DNA from: Albula goreensis
Lineage: Eukaryota; Chordata; Actinopteri; Albuliformes; Albulidae
Length of the DNA stretch: 64,000 bases
Reading direction: 5' to 3'
NCBI GenBank assembly: GCA_022829145.1
Contig: CM040743.1
Location: 30,245,646 to 30,309,645 of the forward strand
The translations under genes and the position numbers were made by a program. Below, piece after piece: positions 1 to 13,200 of this stretch (its first letter is position 1; each line of letters starts with the position of its first letter). A model generated the notes under the pieces. It did no database searches and was not told the DNA's origin. It saw nothing but the letters and a program-made list of their open reading frames with translations.

Positions 1-2
1 AC

Positions 3-206
3 CATACCATAACTGAACAACGTGTTCAATGTAGAGAATTACGTTTTCTCAACAAAATGATCTTAACTGACATACGTGTTGGGGATTCTGGCACCTGTGT
101 TGTAAAGTACAACTTCAGCGACCGAAAAGAGCTGGTCCTCTTGAGTCAGGAAGACCTCTCAATAATAAAGGCACAGACTGTAACCTTGAAACTACACCTT
201 TACCAC
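3..206 (+). CDS. Unidentified open segment at the window edge (possible 3' end of a gene)
   Basis: Reading from base 3, 67 codons stay open before a TGA at 204-206. The frame is then open again for about 27 codons after that stop. The segment enters from outside the window, so no start can be chosen. The composition looks protein-like, with mixed charge and motifs such as DIRVGDSGTC and KELVLLSQEDL. I do not recognise the family. It is on the plus strand, so it would converge on sntg1, but about 31 kb lies between them. It could be the last exon of a neighbouring gene or part of a mobile element, because a Harbinger relic lies 1.2 kb away. An open stretch of this length also occurs by chance, so confidence is low. 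Confidence 0.25.
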
Positions 207-1429
207 TGAAACAGCAGACTGCACATGGGCTCGCAGACCATCAAGAACTCATTTCAGAGCAGCTTAGTCCCAGACATGAAAAAAAGAACTTAGAAGATAT
301 GGTTATATGAAGTGACAACTTTTTAAAAGTGTAAAATGTACATGTTCATAATTCTACCTGCCTTTTGGTACACATGTCTGTGTCACGAATGTATCTTTGC
401 CTACGGTTTGTAAACATGCTTGTGTGATAATGAAATACAAATGCAATGCTATAAGTGAGAATATTTTTGTCAGGTGTGGAAATGGACTATCACTTTTTAT
501 CTACCTGTATGCTATGACCATGTATTTTTTTATTTTAATGTAGTATACAGTAGTTTAAGGCTATCCTTCATAAAATTAGTTTAAAATAGTGCACTCTCAA
601 CTCTTGGAGGGTACAAACATATGTTTTATTAGTTAATTTCCATTAAAATACCAATATATGTACAACTGAGTTCAGACACATTCAGTAAAAGTCCACAAAT
701 CCAGACCAACAATGTACTTGTATTTTACAATTTTTAACAATTATATTTTAATGTCCTTTCAAAGTTACAAAACTCCTTGTAGTCATATTTCAGACCACAA
801 AACAGCTTTCAAAACTTGTGTATGACCAGGAGAATAACGGTGCCACCTTACTCATCAAGTCTACACGTGTTACATGTCTTATTAAACACAAGCACGTCCG
901 AACCTTTTTCTACATTTTGTCCAGTTTTGTAAAATATTTCTAAAGCCTCATATTTTCTACAGACAGGGTCTTGCAGTTTGATCCATTTTAACTACGAACC
1001 AGTTGGGTATCCTGTAAATTAATATTTAATCACTTTAAATTAATCTGTAAAAAGATGTGTTGAATAGGAGTATCAGTATCCATGACATTAAAAATGAATT
1101 CCCCATACATACTTTATATCAAAGTTCCTGAGTGTTATGATGAAATATTTAAGATATCTTTTTTAGGCAACATCTTTCTTTCTGAAATCATGATTGCATG
1201 GTGAAAGCTGTTTTGGATATGTTCTCCTATGATCTCTCTGCAGTGTTTATATTACTGTCATACATAACTGGGCATAATGAATGTTTTGCAAGTTGCTTTG
1301 CTTGTTTCAGATTGACAGTTGTCATTTTCCCTTTCAGTCACACTGTAAAAGTCAAATACATTTTCAAGCCTTTATTTACAAACAAGCAATTAATTGCTTT
1401 TGAACTTGGACAGCCAATCTGTTGTCTGG
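207..1429. other. AT-rich non-coding stretch
   Basis: No recognisable gene or repeat. The longest frame, at the right-hand end on the plus strand, runs into the antisense of the Harbinger relic and has no family features. Confidence 0.5.
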
Positions 1430-2262
1430 TCCCAGGAGTGGGTCAGGATGCACATCCTCTGGTTGTCGTGGTGACTAAAGGGGAAGTGGTACACCACGTT
1501 TCATGGCGACGTTGTGCAAGACACAGAAGGCCATGATTATCTACAAACCTACAAACTAAAAAGATGAACAGATGCCCAAAGATTATAAAATGCAAAAAAA
1601 AATTGATTTTAGAATTTGGACGAAGTAGTCTATAGGCTCTAATGTTTTTGGATTAATAAAACAGTTTCTCAGCTGTTCTGTTTATACACACCTTGTCCGG
1701 TTTGTAAAGCAGCTTGCCACCTGCTGTGTCCAAACACATCCAGCATCCTTTTAAGATGCCAATGGTGCGCTCGATGGTGGAGCTAGTACATGCGTGCAGC
1801 TGGTTGAAGGACATCTTCTGGTGAGTCTGAGGGTTGGCTGAGCCCACTGGTACTGTAATATATAATTAATTACTCAAAGATGGGTACCAATGAGCCATGT
1901 GTCTCCAGCAACCCCTTGTACGAGGTGCAGACCCACAGAACTGTTTTGTAAAATGTAGGAGTGGTGTGTACCTCCTGGGAAGCGTGAGACCACATTCAGA
2001 AGGTGGTTCTGGGAGTCGCAGATGAGTTGTACATTTATGGAGTGGTATTAGTTGCGGTTGAGATATGGGAATGGATCTGGAGGGATGACTTAATTCACAC
2101 ACTACCTGGTTGGGTAGACCAGCAATAGAATGGAATCCTCTCTTGACTGGGACCTGTTCTTCTGCCATATGGGGAATTTTATGTATTATGTAGCCAGTTG
2201 ATTTATTCCATCCACAACTCGCAGGAGAGCACGGTTGATGGATGCCTGTGATATGCCAAAAA
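1430..2262 (-). pseudogene. PIF/Harbinger (HARBI1-like) transposase pseudogene
   Basis: Minus-strand translation in shifting frames follows the order of a HARBI1-type DDE transposase. From 2262 downward it shows GISQASINRALLRVVDGIN, then a KFP motif, a stretch like the family's 'IAGFPN' (here HSIAGLPN, near 2110), VQLICDSQNHLLNVVSRFPG with the family's GGTH motif (about 2030-1960), IERTIGILKG with CLDTAGGKLLYKPDKVC (about 1780-1690), and finally IIMAFCVLHNVA with RGVPLP (about 1545-1480). An in-frame stop, several frameshifts and about 140 bp of unrelated sequence between KVC and IIMAF show it is broken. The N-terminal part before GISQ is absent. Known role: nuclear DNA transposase. This copy cannot make protein. 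No terminal inverted repeats or three-base target duplication were found. Confidence 0.85.
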
Positions 2263-5200
2263 TAATGAAAATAATTATTGAAAAAGATTATAAATGATAA
2301 AAATATGATTGAAATGTAAATTCTATAAGATTATACAACTGTAGACTTGAAGAAAACGCAATAACCAATTATTTTGCACAAACATGTCAGCTCTCAAATG
2401 TGCATAAGTGCTCTGGAGTCTGCGTAGAACCTGTTCTAACCTTAGAACAAATCCCAAATAAGAAAACATTGGCGAATGTCAGAAACTTCATGAAAACTGC
2501 GTAAGTGTAAGAATTGTAAGAAATGGTTGGTGAATGAGGCACAGTGATCTGAACGTGATGATTCCAGTTATCCTCATTCTTGTAAAATAGGCACAGGTGT
2601 GGGAAGTAGGGCTGCCATTTAGATTACGCGTTAACTTAACCAATAATCAAACCGGAAATAAGGGAATCACTTCAGGTTTTGATGATTATTTTCAGTGTTG
2701 TGATAGAAGGCGCAGTAGACAGCAGCTTGTGCCCAAAACCAGCCAATGTTTATTTACAAGGTGTGAAAATGGACTGCAACAATATTTAAAGTGTCCCCAA
2801 AAACCAAGAAGAATAAACTGGATCTAATAAAAAAAGGCTCTGAAACTTTTTCTCACTAAAAACATAGGAAACTGGTGGAGGAAGTGCCACGATACCATCT
2901 ATTACACGAGCTGAGCAACAACTGAGCCCAACCCTATCCAGAATTTGCGTATCTTTAAACAAATCTGATCAGACGTTTTATCATTTACGTTTCCTTTTAC
3001 AGCAGTGAAGCAAGCAAGACCCTTAGTTCACTATATAAAAGAGATAAACTTTAAATCCAAACCAAGTGACTTGGCCTGTTAGCCAGCTAGCCAAACAACC
3101 CAGCTACCGAATAAGGCCTGAGACAAAGAAAGACCCAAAAAAGTTTAGAAACAAGACTGAAGGTTAAATATTATCAGCTGAAAAATGTGGCCAATTTAAT
3201 ATGATTACACAAATACTGTAGCAGGAAAGCATGTGATAACTTTTCAACGAGTACTGCCACTATCTACAATGATTTTCAATATGCTCTGACGAGCGAGCCT
3301 CTCTTGTTCACTGCAGAGATTGGGAAGTGGGGAACAGATTTATTTTAATCACATCATCTATTACTTACAGACAGCTAAATTAACAGATGAAATGAAAGAA
3401 AACTATTTAATGAATGTTAATGGTATAACTAGCTCTTCTATGGAGCCTCAAGAAACCTTGAATCAATTCAATGTTTATCATCCACTTCAGACTGAAGCAC
3501 AATCTTTATTTATTCTGGGTTAAACACGCATACTTATGTTACGGTTAACACCGTACCCTTAAATCTGTCTGCCACTTACAGCCCTATATTTCTGGGCTCC
3601 ATCTCAAATCCATCTTGATCTTCTTGATTTATATAATGACCACTACAATTGCTTGCAACATGTGTAACCCCCTCTCTCTCTGCTCTTGGCATTACTTTTT
3701 TATACAGGTTCAGTAAATTGCTCTTGATTAAAGCATAAATGCCAGAATGTAATATAATATGACGGAATGGACACAAGCTGAGGGAAACGATTGAATAAAG
3801 GCCACTGCTTAATCTTCCTCAGAGCCCTCCAGCAGTCTAACGAGATACAAATGTTGCATCTGCTCCAGTCAACAATCTAGGTCCAAATATTCTTGTTACA
3901 TTAAATATATTCTTTTATGTTAATCAAATATTCATCCCAAAAGTTTAGAACATATGTATTTATTCCTTGTTTGAACACGAACCCAGGTTACAGTGCAGGT
4001 ATTCCAGACAAGCTGAAATTGTTTTTTTTTTAATTTTCTAAATTAAAATGATGTGATTTTATGGGAGATCGGAGTGTCAGAATCAGAATGTGACATGGGT
4101 TTTTTTCCCCCTTTGGAAAGCCCGCTTGCAGTTCAAGTTCCATTCTTTCATGATTTCTAGAATGGTGCACACAAGCACATATCCTCCAAAACATATCAAC
4201 CATTTTCTTATCATTCTTTTCCCTGCCAGCTACGCTGGTAAAAGTACTGCATCAACTAGAGCAGCTGCAAGTGAGGAATGAAGTGAGGGCGATGACCTGC
4301 TGATAGCCTAAAATTATGCATCACCTAGATTTGATTTGAGCCATAGGGTACTGAACAGATATACCCTGTAATAACTGCAAGGGCACATGGGATGTGCTAT
4401 TGTTGAACTTTTGACAATGATAAATGGCTTCCTCAGAAAGCACTGTAATAACAAGTGCTTCTCTATTTTTTTTTTTTTTTGGAAAGCTATACCTATTTAA
4501 TTAAAGGTTTGTAGGAAATCATAATATAATTATTAATCATATGTAAACGATGTAATAAAAACATAATAAAAATGTAATAATCTGTCAATAACAAAAATGT
4601 TGAACACATAGCATAATAATGTTTTGCACATGACATAAGTTATTGCATTTTTACACTGGTTATTGTAGTATGAAAGGAGTAGCAATCTTTGACAAATGAT
4701 GTAAATAACTGTAAAACGTGAAGTTATAACACACTAACATCAAATAAAGGTTTTTTTCCCCTTATTTCAGGCTGGTTCCCAAAGGCCTTTATTACTCCAC
4801 AGGCTGTGGTGGCAGGTACAGTAGTCCCTGGTCCCAGGTCTTCATTGTAATCCTCAGTCAATGGTAAAGGATTTAAAAACGTTTAGGATTAAGAAAGGCA
4901 GCTCTCTGTCTGCTCAAAATCTTTGATTAGGCCTTAATCAAGTGCACAGTTCTCAGCGGGATGAAGTAAGCCTAAGGCTCTTGGTGAATGGGACCTAACG
5001 ATTCCCACCAACTCCAACAGCCAGAATGGGGTAAGCCCAATGCGCAAGGAACCAAAAGGGACACATGCCTACCCATTCAAAAAGGTCCTCAAAAAAGCAC
5101 GCATAAAAAGCTTTTTAATTTTTTCACAAAAAGGCAAGTTAAAAAAGACCTATACGGTGATGGTATATTCAAGGATGAAGCTAACAAATAAATAAAAATG

Positions 5201-6522
5201 AAGAAATATTATTGTATATGTACAATTTCATGTATATAAAATGTACCTGGGGTATCACTAACGTCACATCAGAATCGCTTTATTGTGACAATTCAGGCTA
5301 TGTAAGTGCAGACCTGGCATAGCTATATCTGCTAGATGCAATCTGCCGATATATCCTGGGTCAGTGACACTCATTTATGTAGCGAAAATAGTGTCATTAA
5401 TATCAGTAATATCAATGGTGTAACTAATATTAGTATATCAGGCTTATTTTAGTTCTCCATAGCTTTGTTGGTTGTATAAAAGAATAGACAGACAATTTAT
5501 ATTTTTTAAATAGAGTAATAATCAAGTAAAGCTCTAAAATTGCAAACGTGTAATCAAACATTTTTCTACTATCTCTTTCGGACTGACAGCCAAAATGATT
5601 ACTTTGAACTTGCTGAAATAATTTGCAAGATGGGAGACATTTTTGCCAGTCCCTGCAAATATAGCTGAAATCCAGATAAAGAGTATATATCCAGCTAGTT
5701 AACATTCATTGCTGCATTAACTATAATTTGTGATTAAATGTCATTTTAAAACTGTCCAGATCTGTTTCAACATATTTATTTAATTGTGTTGTTACTTGTA
5801 TGTTTATAAATATTATGTCCATTTTGTGTCTGGCTATGGCCTTATGCACATTGCCATCTACTAAACGTTGTTGCTTGTTGGCCTGGGATGGCAGCTGGGG
5901 GTAACTGATTCTATAATTCAGTGTCCATTATACTGCTCTATGATGTGGCCAATTCTTTCACCCAGTATAGACAACTGGGCCAAACTCTGACCTCCCTCTG
6001 CAGTTGGTGTACTTTGTGCCCTGTGATTTTCTACTCTTCTTCGATTCCCATATCAAATGTCTTGCTTTTTACCTGTAGTATCTTGTGCGAGACCTGCAAC
6101 ACTAACTGTGCTACAACTGACACCTATAACTGTACTATACCTGAACCTAGACCAGACACTAAATAGGCAAATATTTGTTTTTGGAATGTAATACCATTGC
6201 TAGAACATCAGTCTACACTTTTCTTTTGTCTCTGCTTCTCTTTACATGGCCTGTAATACATTCCTCTGGGGACATTCTATTAAAAGAGTAGGTTTTGTAA
6301 CCCTAAGGCCAATTTTGAGGTGTCTTTGGCCTTTTGAGGGTGCTCTTTATCAACATTTGTATGTCAATATGAACAAAAACTGTGTTTATGTTTGTTAGAT
6401 ATGATGCTGTTTGTTAGTTTCTATCCATTTATACAAAAATTTACACATGATTTTACAAACATATTGACAAATGAGGCCCATTACGTTTAGTATTTGTGTG
6501 CCAGCCTGCCTTCAGGGCACAC
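2263..6522. other. Intergenic stretch, nothing recognised
   Basis: AT-rich, with short homopolymers (a T run near 4470). Small frames around 2600, 3320, 4090, 4990 and 5430 show no domain, signal or family resemblance and are probably chance. Confidence 0.5.
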
Positions 6523-6710
6523 GAGGCTGGTACAAACATATTTTCATTTTCTCCACAGGTCATTAAAAAAAATTATTCCAGAATTCATTAAATGCATCAT
6601 GAGACAGTATATCTGCATCTGATTGAGTATCTTGTGAGGCATTTTCTGAATTTTTCAAATAATTTCTTAATGACCTGTGCAGAAGGTGGAAATATGTTTG
6701 TGCCAGCCTC
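6523..6710. repeat. 188-bp near-perfect palindrome (foldback MITE-like)
   Basis: The left arm, beginning GAGGCTGGTACAAACAT at 6523, pairs with the right arm, ending ATGTTTGTGCCAGCCTC at 6710. Pairing continues with scattered mismatches almost to the centre near 6616, including the segments CACAGGTCATTAA and TTAATGACCTGTG. Transcribed from either strand it would form a single long hairpin. No coding capacity. Most likely a non-autonomous foldback element. The target duplication was not resolved. Confidence 0.8.
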
Positions 6711-8824
6711 ATATGGCCTGCCTTTGGACTCCAAGGGTTCGCAATCTGTGGGAAGAATCTCTATTAAACAAATATAATTTCTGCGCTCATAATATTTCCT
6801 CTTTACAGCTACCGCCAGCGTTCTTTATTTCTCTAATGTCGGTGTCAGATGTTGTCACACCATTAAATCTTTGGAGTTATTTCTTACTTTCGTTTGTCAA
6901 AATGATCAAGACATCTTACAGAATGCAACCACCGCTGGTGTATCGACAGAACACGCACTTGACGGTACTTGACGGGTATGGCCTCAATGCAATTTTACCC
7001 CACGATCAGGGGCCCTATGCCCTCCAGCAAATGGCACATAAGACCCTGATCCAGGAAAGCCGCTATGCTGTTAAGGCAGTGAGACCCATTGCGCAAGACA
7101 GGTCTCACAGACAAACTGAAAAATGTTGATGCTGTCTGGAAGATTTACACAGCCAACGGCAGAGAAGGTCCGCAGCCTACTGCAAGCTAAACTTACAAAT
7201 AAGGAACAGGGCCAGGTCTTTCAGTACCCTTTTCAGTTTATATGGACCCAAGACTGTTGAGTGTTGACTACAATAATGTTGAATTCAGTGCTTCATCTTG
7301 AATAGGACACATGTGGCCCATGGCTGGTGCTCCCATCAACTATGCTCATACAGAGATTTCAGAAATGAATGGGAAGCTGTCCTGTCCTCAGGATATGCCT
7401 GAATGGACGTAGTATAAAAAATCAATTTTACTAGTCTAGCACTGGAACATTTACATAAAAGTTATTGCTGTGGCACAAACCTGGCTGCGGTACTCTTTGT
7501 AGTGCTCTCATCCTGCTTCATCAATACTTTGCCTTACAGTGAGTTTCTACTGATGTGATACGGACAGCATGGTTTTCTTATCATATTCACCCCCTTATTG
7601 TTTTATATGGTTTTGATGGATTGAAATACTCCAAGTATTCCAAGCGTGGTCTTTCAATTGTATGGCCTTGTGGTCACTGACTACTAGCAAACTTTAAAAT
7701 ATATTCTTCTCATCATCCCTTATGCTTTGTTGTACTGTATGCTTGATGTTTTGAAATAGTTTTCTGTGAAAGTTTTTACTGCCAGTCCTTTTGGTATGTC
7801 CTTTGTGGCATGTTAGCCAAAAAAATTAAAAGTCTTTCATTTTCATCCACACTCTGGTATAATCCTTGCATTCTTTAAAAAAATTATTCAATATTTCCAG
7901 CAAAATGTATTACGTCTAATTACAATACTTCACAATTTTAATAGTTTCATAATTCAAAATAAAAGATCTTTGTATGGGTACGGTTGTAATTAATTTGATT
8001 AAATTGTTCTTATTTCAATTAATCTGTCACTTCAATAAATTTTCTTCCATAAATATTGCCTCTGAATTTATATTGAGTCTGGAACACTAATTTTATTTAA
8101 GAAATCAATTTCAACTGTTAGGTGTTGGAACTGTTAACATGTAATCATTAAAAACACATAATTGTACTCTTATACCACAACACATTTGACATTTGTCAAA
8201 TTGGTCATAGAACTTGGTAAATGAAACACTCTGATGGTATTTAAAGTAATTTGTTATACAAGACATGCATCTCACTGGATAGTACGGTTATTTTGTCAGC
8301 AGTGTTTTCAATATGACAACAACATCTTTTTATAGGGGAAAGAAATACAATTTCATTGAAAATAATTAATCCAAAAGTGGGCTTGTTGCTGTCCAAGAAA
8401 TGCCCACCAACTTTCAATGTACTAATTTTGGTTACTGGAACCATCAATGAAACAGTTCATACTGATCACCATTATCAAATCCAAGAAATACTTATATTTG
8501 CTCCACAGTGCTATTTTCTGTTTATTTTGGTTCATATTTGAGCTAGACTTCCCATCCCATTTTGAATCTCATAAATGGTATCCTGATATTACCTTGGGAT
8601 TGCTGTTTATAGAGTGTGCACAGTGTGTGCATTCACACACTCACTCAGGAGAATCCATCAATTGTGCCATTGATTTGCATACAGAATGGTTCAAGTTGTT
8701 CATATGATAAATCCATTATCTAAAAGATGTTAGGCACTAACTATATGAATGTATGCTTGAGGAAGTGAATGGCTGTAAAAATGTGTGTGTATAAATATGC
8801 AAAGTGGTGGGATCACTTTGCATA
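6711..8824. other. Intergenic stretch, nothing recognised
   Basis: Contains a plus-strand frame to 7129 that is about 150 codons long but overlaps the palindrome arm at its start and shows no known domain. The rest is AT-rich. Confidence 0.45.
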
Positions 8825-10245
8825 CAGTGCCTATCATAAGTATTCACCCCCTTGGATGTTTTACCCTTTTATTGCTTTCATTAATCAATCATGGTCAATA
8901 AAATTTGGCTTTTTTCACACAAAAATTTATCGGAAAAACTCTTTTATGTCAAAGTGAAAACAGATTTCTTCAAAGTAATGTTAATGAAACAAAATTATAT
9001 AAATAAAAATAATTGTTTGCATAATTATTCACCCCCTTCAAGTCAGTATTTAGTAGATGCACCTTTGGCTGCAATCACAGCACTGAATCTGTGTGGATAA
9101 GTCTCAATCAGCCTTGTACATCTGCACACTGCAATGTTGCTCCATTCTTCTTTGCAAAACTGCTCAAGCTCTGTCAGGTTGCACGGGTATCGAGCATGAA
9201 CAGCCCCTTTCAAGTCCAGCCACAAATTCTCTACAAGATTGAGGTCTGGGCTTTGACTCGGCTACTCCAGAACATTTACCTGGTTCTTTTAAACCATTCC
9301 TGTGTAGTTTTTGCAGTATTTTTTGGATCATTGTCTTGCTGGAAAACAAATCTTCTCCCAAGCCATAGTTCTCTTGCAGACTGAATAAGATTGTCCCCCA
9401 GGATTTTGGTGTATTTTGCAGCATTCATTCTGCCCTCTATCTTTGCAAGCCTTCCAGGGCCGGCTGCTGAGAAACATCCCCATGGCATGATGCTGCCACC
9501 ACCATGCTTCACAGTGGGGATGGTGTGTTTTTGGTGATGTTCAGTGGTTGTTTTCTGCCAAACCTAACGTCTTGTCTGATGGCCAAAAAACTCACTTTTG
9601 GTCTCATCAGACCAAAGAATCTTCTTCCACTTGACCATGGAGTCTTCCACATGCCTTTTGGCAAACTCTAGTCGAGATCTAATATGAATTTTCTTCAACA
9701 GTGGCTTTCTAATTGCCACTCTCCCATAAAACTTTGACCAGTGAAGAACCCGGGCAGCAGTTGCTATATGCACAGTCTCTCCCATCTCAGCAGCTGAAGC
9801 TTGTAACTCCTTCAGAGTAGTCGTAGGGGTCTTGGTGGCTTCTCTCACTAGTTTCCTACGTGCACGGTCACTCAGTTTACGAGGGCGGCCTGATCTAGGC
9901 AGATTCACACATGTGCCATATTCCTTCCATTTCTTGATGATTGATTTCACTGAACTCCGGGGATGTTCAATGCCTTGGGAATTTTTTGGTATCCATCCCC
10001 TGAATTGTACTTTTCAATAACCCTTTCCCTGAGTTGCTTGGAGTGTTCTTCTGTCTTTATGGTGTTATGGTAGCCAGGAATATTGATCAGTCTCTGGACC
10101 CTTCAGACACAGGTGTTTTATACCTCAATCACATGAGACACACCCACATCACTCAGGTTATCTTCAATTCTCTAATTGTGAGACTATTTGCACCAATTGG
10201 ATGGACCTCTATTGAATTAGACCATTTGTATGTAAGTGCAAGGGC
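8825..10245 (-). mobile_element. Tc1-like DNA transposon, right end truncated
   Basis: The left terminal repeat begins CAGTGCCTATCATAAGTATT at 8825, straight after a TA, as expected for Tc1/mariner insertion. It carries the 'AAGTATTCACCCCCTTGG' type of end known in fish Tc1-like elements. A degraded transposase reads leftward inside. On the other side the sequence resembles the sub-terminal region of this family up to about 10240, but the matching inverted repeat is missing, so that end has been lost. Confidence 0.88.
9043..10066 (-). pseudogene. Tc1-like DD34E transposase pseudogene
   Basis: Encodes nearly the whole length of a Tc1-type transposase (about 340 codons) in at least three frames. 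In order it shows KQLRERVIEKYNSGDGYQ (first helix-turn-helix), GRPRKLSDRARRKL (AT-hook-like linker and second helix-turn-helix), ILWSDETK with the first catalytic Asp (about 9615), [33 protein letters not shown] with the second catalytic Asp (about 9330), SPDLNLVENLW with the catalytic Glu (about 9235), then a C-terminal end AAKGASTKY before the stop at 9043. A one-base loss near 9955, frame breaks near 9555 and 9285, and a Trp-to-stop change just before PSQSPDL disable it. The three catalytic positions are intact, which suggests fairly recent decay. Confidence 0.9.
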
Positions 10246-13200
10246 CCAGACTGAGAAATAATCCTACCCTACACAAGTTCCACTACTGTCTTGATTTTCA
10301 AATGGTCAGATCAAAAACACTGGAGTAACATTGTGAGAAAATCGGATCATTTCATTTCTGGACAAAAGCCAGGAAAAGTCAGCCTTCACGTGTATTAGAA
10401 GGTAGAAATCCACTTAAGAGGAAAGGAGTGGAAGAAAAAAAAACAGTAGTCAGGTTGACAGCTGGTGTATGACAAAGCAGGTAACTAATGACCAAAATAA
10501 ATAGTGATGAATGAGCTTACTTCTAGGTACATGGGCACAGTCTCAGTCCATTATGCAGGTTCACAGACAAATAATGTGATGAAAGGCCAATAGTGAGAAA
10601 ATAAGTTTTCACCTACGAAAACAAAGAATAATAAAAAGAAAAAGTGTAATGTGATGCAGGCTAAATTAATCAGCGGTTCAGTGATAAGGTGAGACAATAC
10701 AGGAGAATATTGGGGAAAGTGTAACTAAAAGATAACACCTTGAAATTCGGCTGGTTTATTACTTGCATTACCACACTTTTCTGAATTGCAAATTTTCTAG
10801 AACTTCACATTTAAATATGTAAATTAGACAGTAAATCTTTAAATATGTGCTCATTTACATATATTTTAAAAACCAGAAATGACAACATGGTATAAACCAA
10901 ACAAACATCCTTCTGCAACACTGTTATGAATGAAATAAGTTGTTGCATTCCAACATATTATTTATTTCACTGTCCATTGTGTTTGTTTTTGTGTACAAGA
11001 TGAAGATTTATCTGCTGTGCATAATAAAATTATTTATTCTTAAATCATAGTGGAGTTCTATTAATAATCTAGAGAACACTCAAGCCGTAACCTGGAGTTC
11101 AGGAACAATTTATTTAATTTTTCAACTTGAAGAAAGCCATTCCTGATCATTGAGAGGACCAGTGGTACCGCAATGGACCTCAGGGGTTGTTATACTGGCT
11201 ATCCGGTGAGGTTCTGAAGCTCATGTTCAATGCTGATTAGATTCATGTTTTAAATTAATTTGCCTTCTTCTGTATTACGAAACATAATCTTTTCTTACCC
11301 CACTATGCTGTTAACAGGCTTGTTTTGTTTCTAGTGGTTTAGCGTTATGGCCAACTTCATCCTCTTCGTTATTGTAACAATGCCCAAAGTGTCTATGTAA
11401 TCAAGGAACACTATATTGTGAATGGGGGTTGAATGAAGCAATAAAGAACAAAAAATGAATGATTATTGAATTTGTCTCCATGTATGAATTCTCCACTGCA
11501 TGCTGAAAGTATGTTTCTGATACTACAAAGTGTTGTGTTGCGGCCCTAGGGGGCCATGAACCACTCAACGATCTTTTTTTTAAGGGCTGCTGTTTTATTG
11601 GAAACACTTGTGCAACCAAACAGTATGGCAATAATTAGGAAAAAAAACCACTGGAAAAACAAAATGAAAGAAAACTAACGCAACTAAGGCCTCTCTATCA
11701 TAGCCCCAGGGCTATGCCTAGCCCTTGTGAGAGTCTTCCCAAATGAAGGGTCTCTCCCCTTTATATAAACGGCATAATTTGCCTCCTCCCCCCAGCACAA
11801 ACCAAAAGGTTAAAAAAGGGAACCCAAACAATTAATTCAATAAACATAAATAAATAAAGAGAACTCATTTTCAATATACCACCCAAATAACATAAACAAC
11901 AGTACACATCGAATTGCATTCATTCAGACAGTGATTATAATAAAGCAACAATTTACTGTATTACCAGGTAAGGCAAATCTACGCAGCTGTTTGCTGTCCG
12001 GTTGGCTGACCCGCCTAAGCACCAAAGCTCCATCAGTTTCAGGAAGAGCCATAGCGGCCGCAGTTCCAGCCCAGTATTCACCTACAGACACTTTTTAAAT
12101 AGATAAGTCACACTTAAGACACCCATCTACATTTTTGGGCACCCCAATGTTGAATTTTCTACAATAGGCTATCAGTACGTTTTCTGTGATAGATGGGCAA
12201 CAGTTTTTTTTGCCAACAGTTTGTGGAAGAAAGATTCCTGAATGTGACTACCTGAATTTACATCATTTTCTACCGCTCTCTTGCACCAGCACAAGGAGGG
12301 TTTGCACCTCGTATGAAGTTGATTCTTGACAGTTGACATTCAGTAGAGGAGATCACCCGGTATTGCAGCTTTCATTTGCTCAAGAGACCCCTGGTTGTCG
12401 ATATACCCCCCTCTGCCATTTCCATGTTCTTGTGAACATAGTTCACATATTTTAATTTGGTAATTTCAAAATGTGAAAATGAATTCAAAGTTACAACCCT
12501 CTTATATGTTGCACTGTCACCATCTGAGAGCATTTCAGCATTTCAGTCAAGTACAGATGAAATTTGTCTTGCTTCCTCTTACTACATCACTTCACTTGAA
12601 CCAAGGTAGGTCTTGGCACAATCATCATTGATTGTGCCCAGGTGTACTCATGGTATGTGATCGTATTGCCTCTTTTTACACAGTCTTTCAATGAACATGA
12701 GTGACAAAAATAAAGCTTACAGGTCAACTACAAGACCATTAAGAGTGTTAATAGATATCTCATAATGTGAAGCCCCTCTACTGCCATGTTTCAGCAAAAT
12801 AAATACTGATGTTTACGACTGTATCTATATCCTCCCTCAGCTTTTTTTGCTGCATCAGGATTAGGGATGTTAGTTTCATGCAATTATTTTAATTGGTAGT
12901 CGAAACCGGTTGATCGATTAATAATGATTAATTCATAAACTTAATATCTGCTGTAACCTACAGGAAGAATAACTCAAAAAAGGGCCAAACGAAATAATGA
13001 ATAGTTAAAACTCCGACCATGGATGCTTCTGATTGGATGACGTGTCGCTGTAACACTGTTAATTTTTTCCCGACAAGGGTCAGAGAAGCCAAGGTTTAAG
13101 AGTCACAGTTTGCGAATGATTGTAACAAAATGCATACTGTATCAAAAAGCCATATCAATATCACCAACTGTTCAGTTCACCTGTTTACAATATCATTGTG

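Noticed and set aside
6677-7129. 150-codon plus-strand frame
   Set aside because: Begins inside the arm of the palindrome and shows no family feature; probably chance.
9091-9384. 97-codon plus-strand frame
   Set aside because: It is the antisense of the Tc1-like transposase pseudogene.
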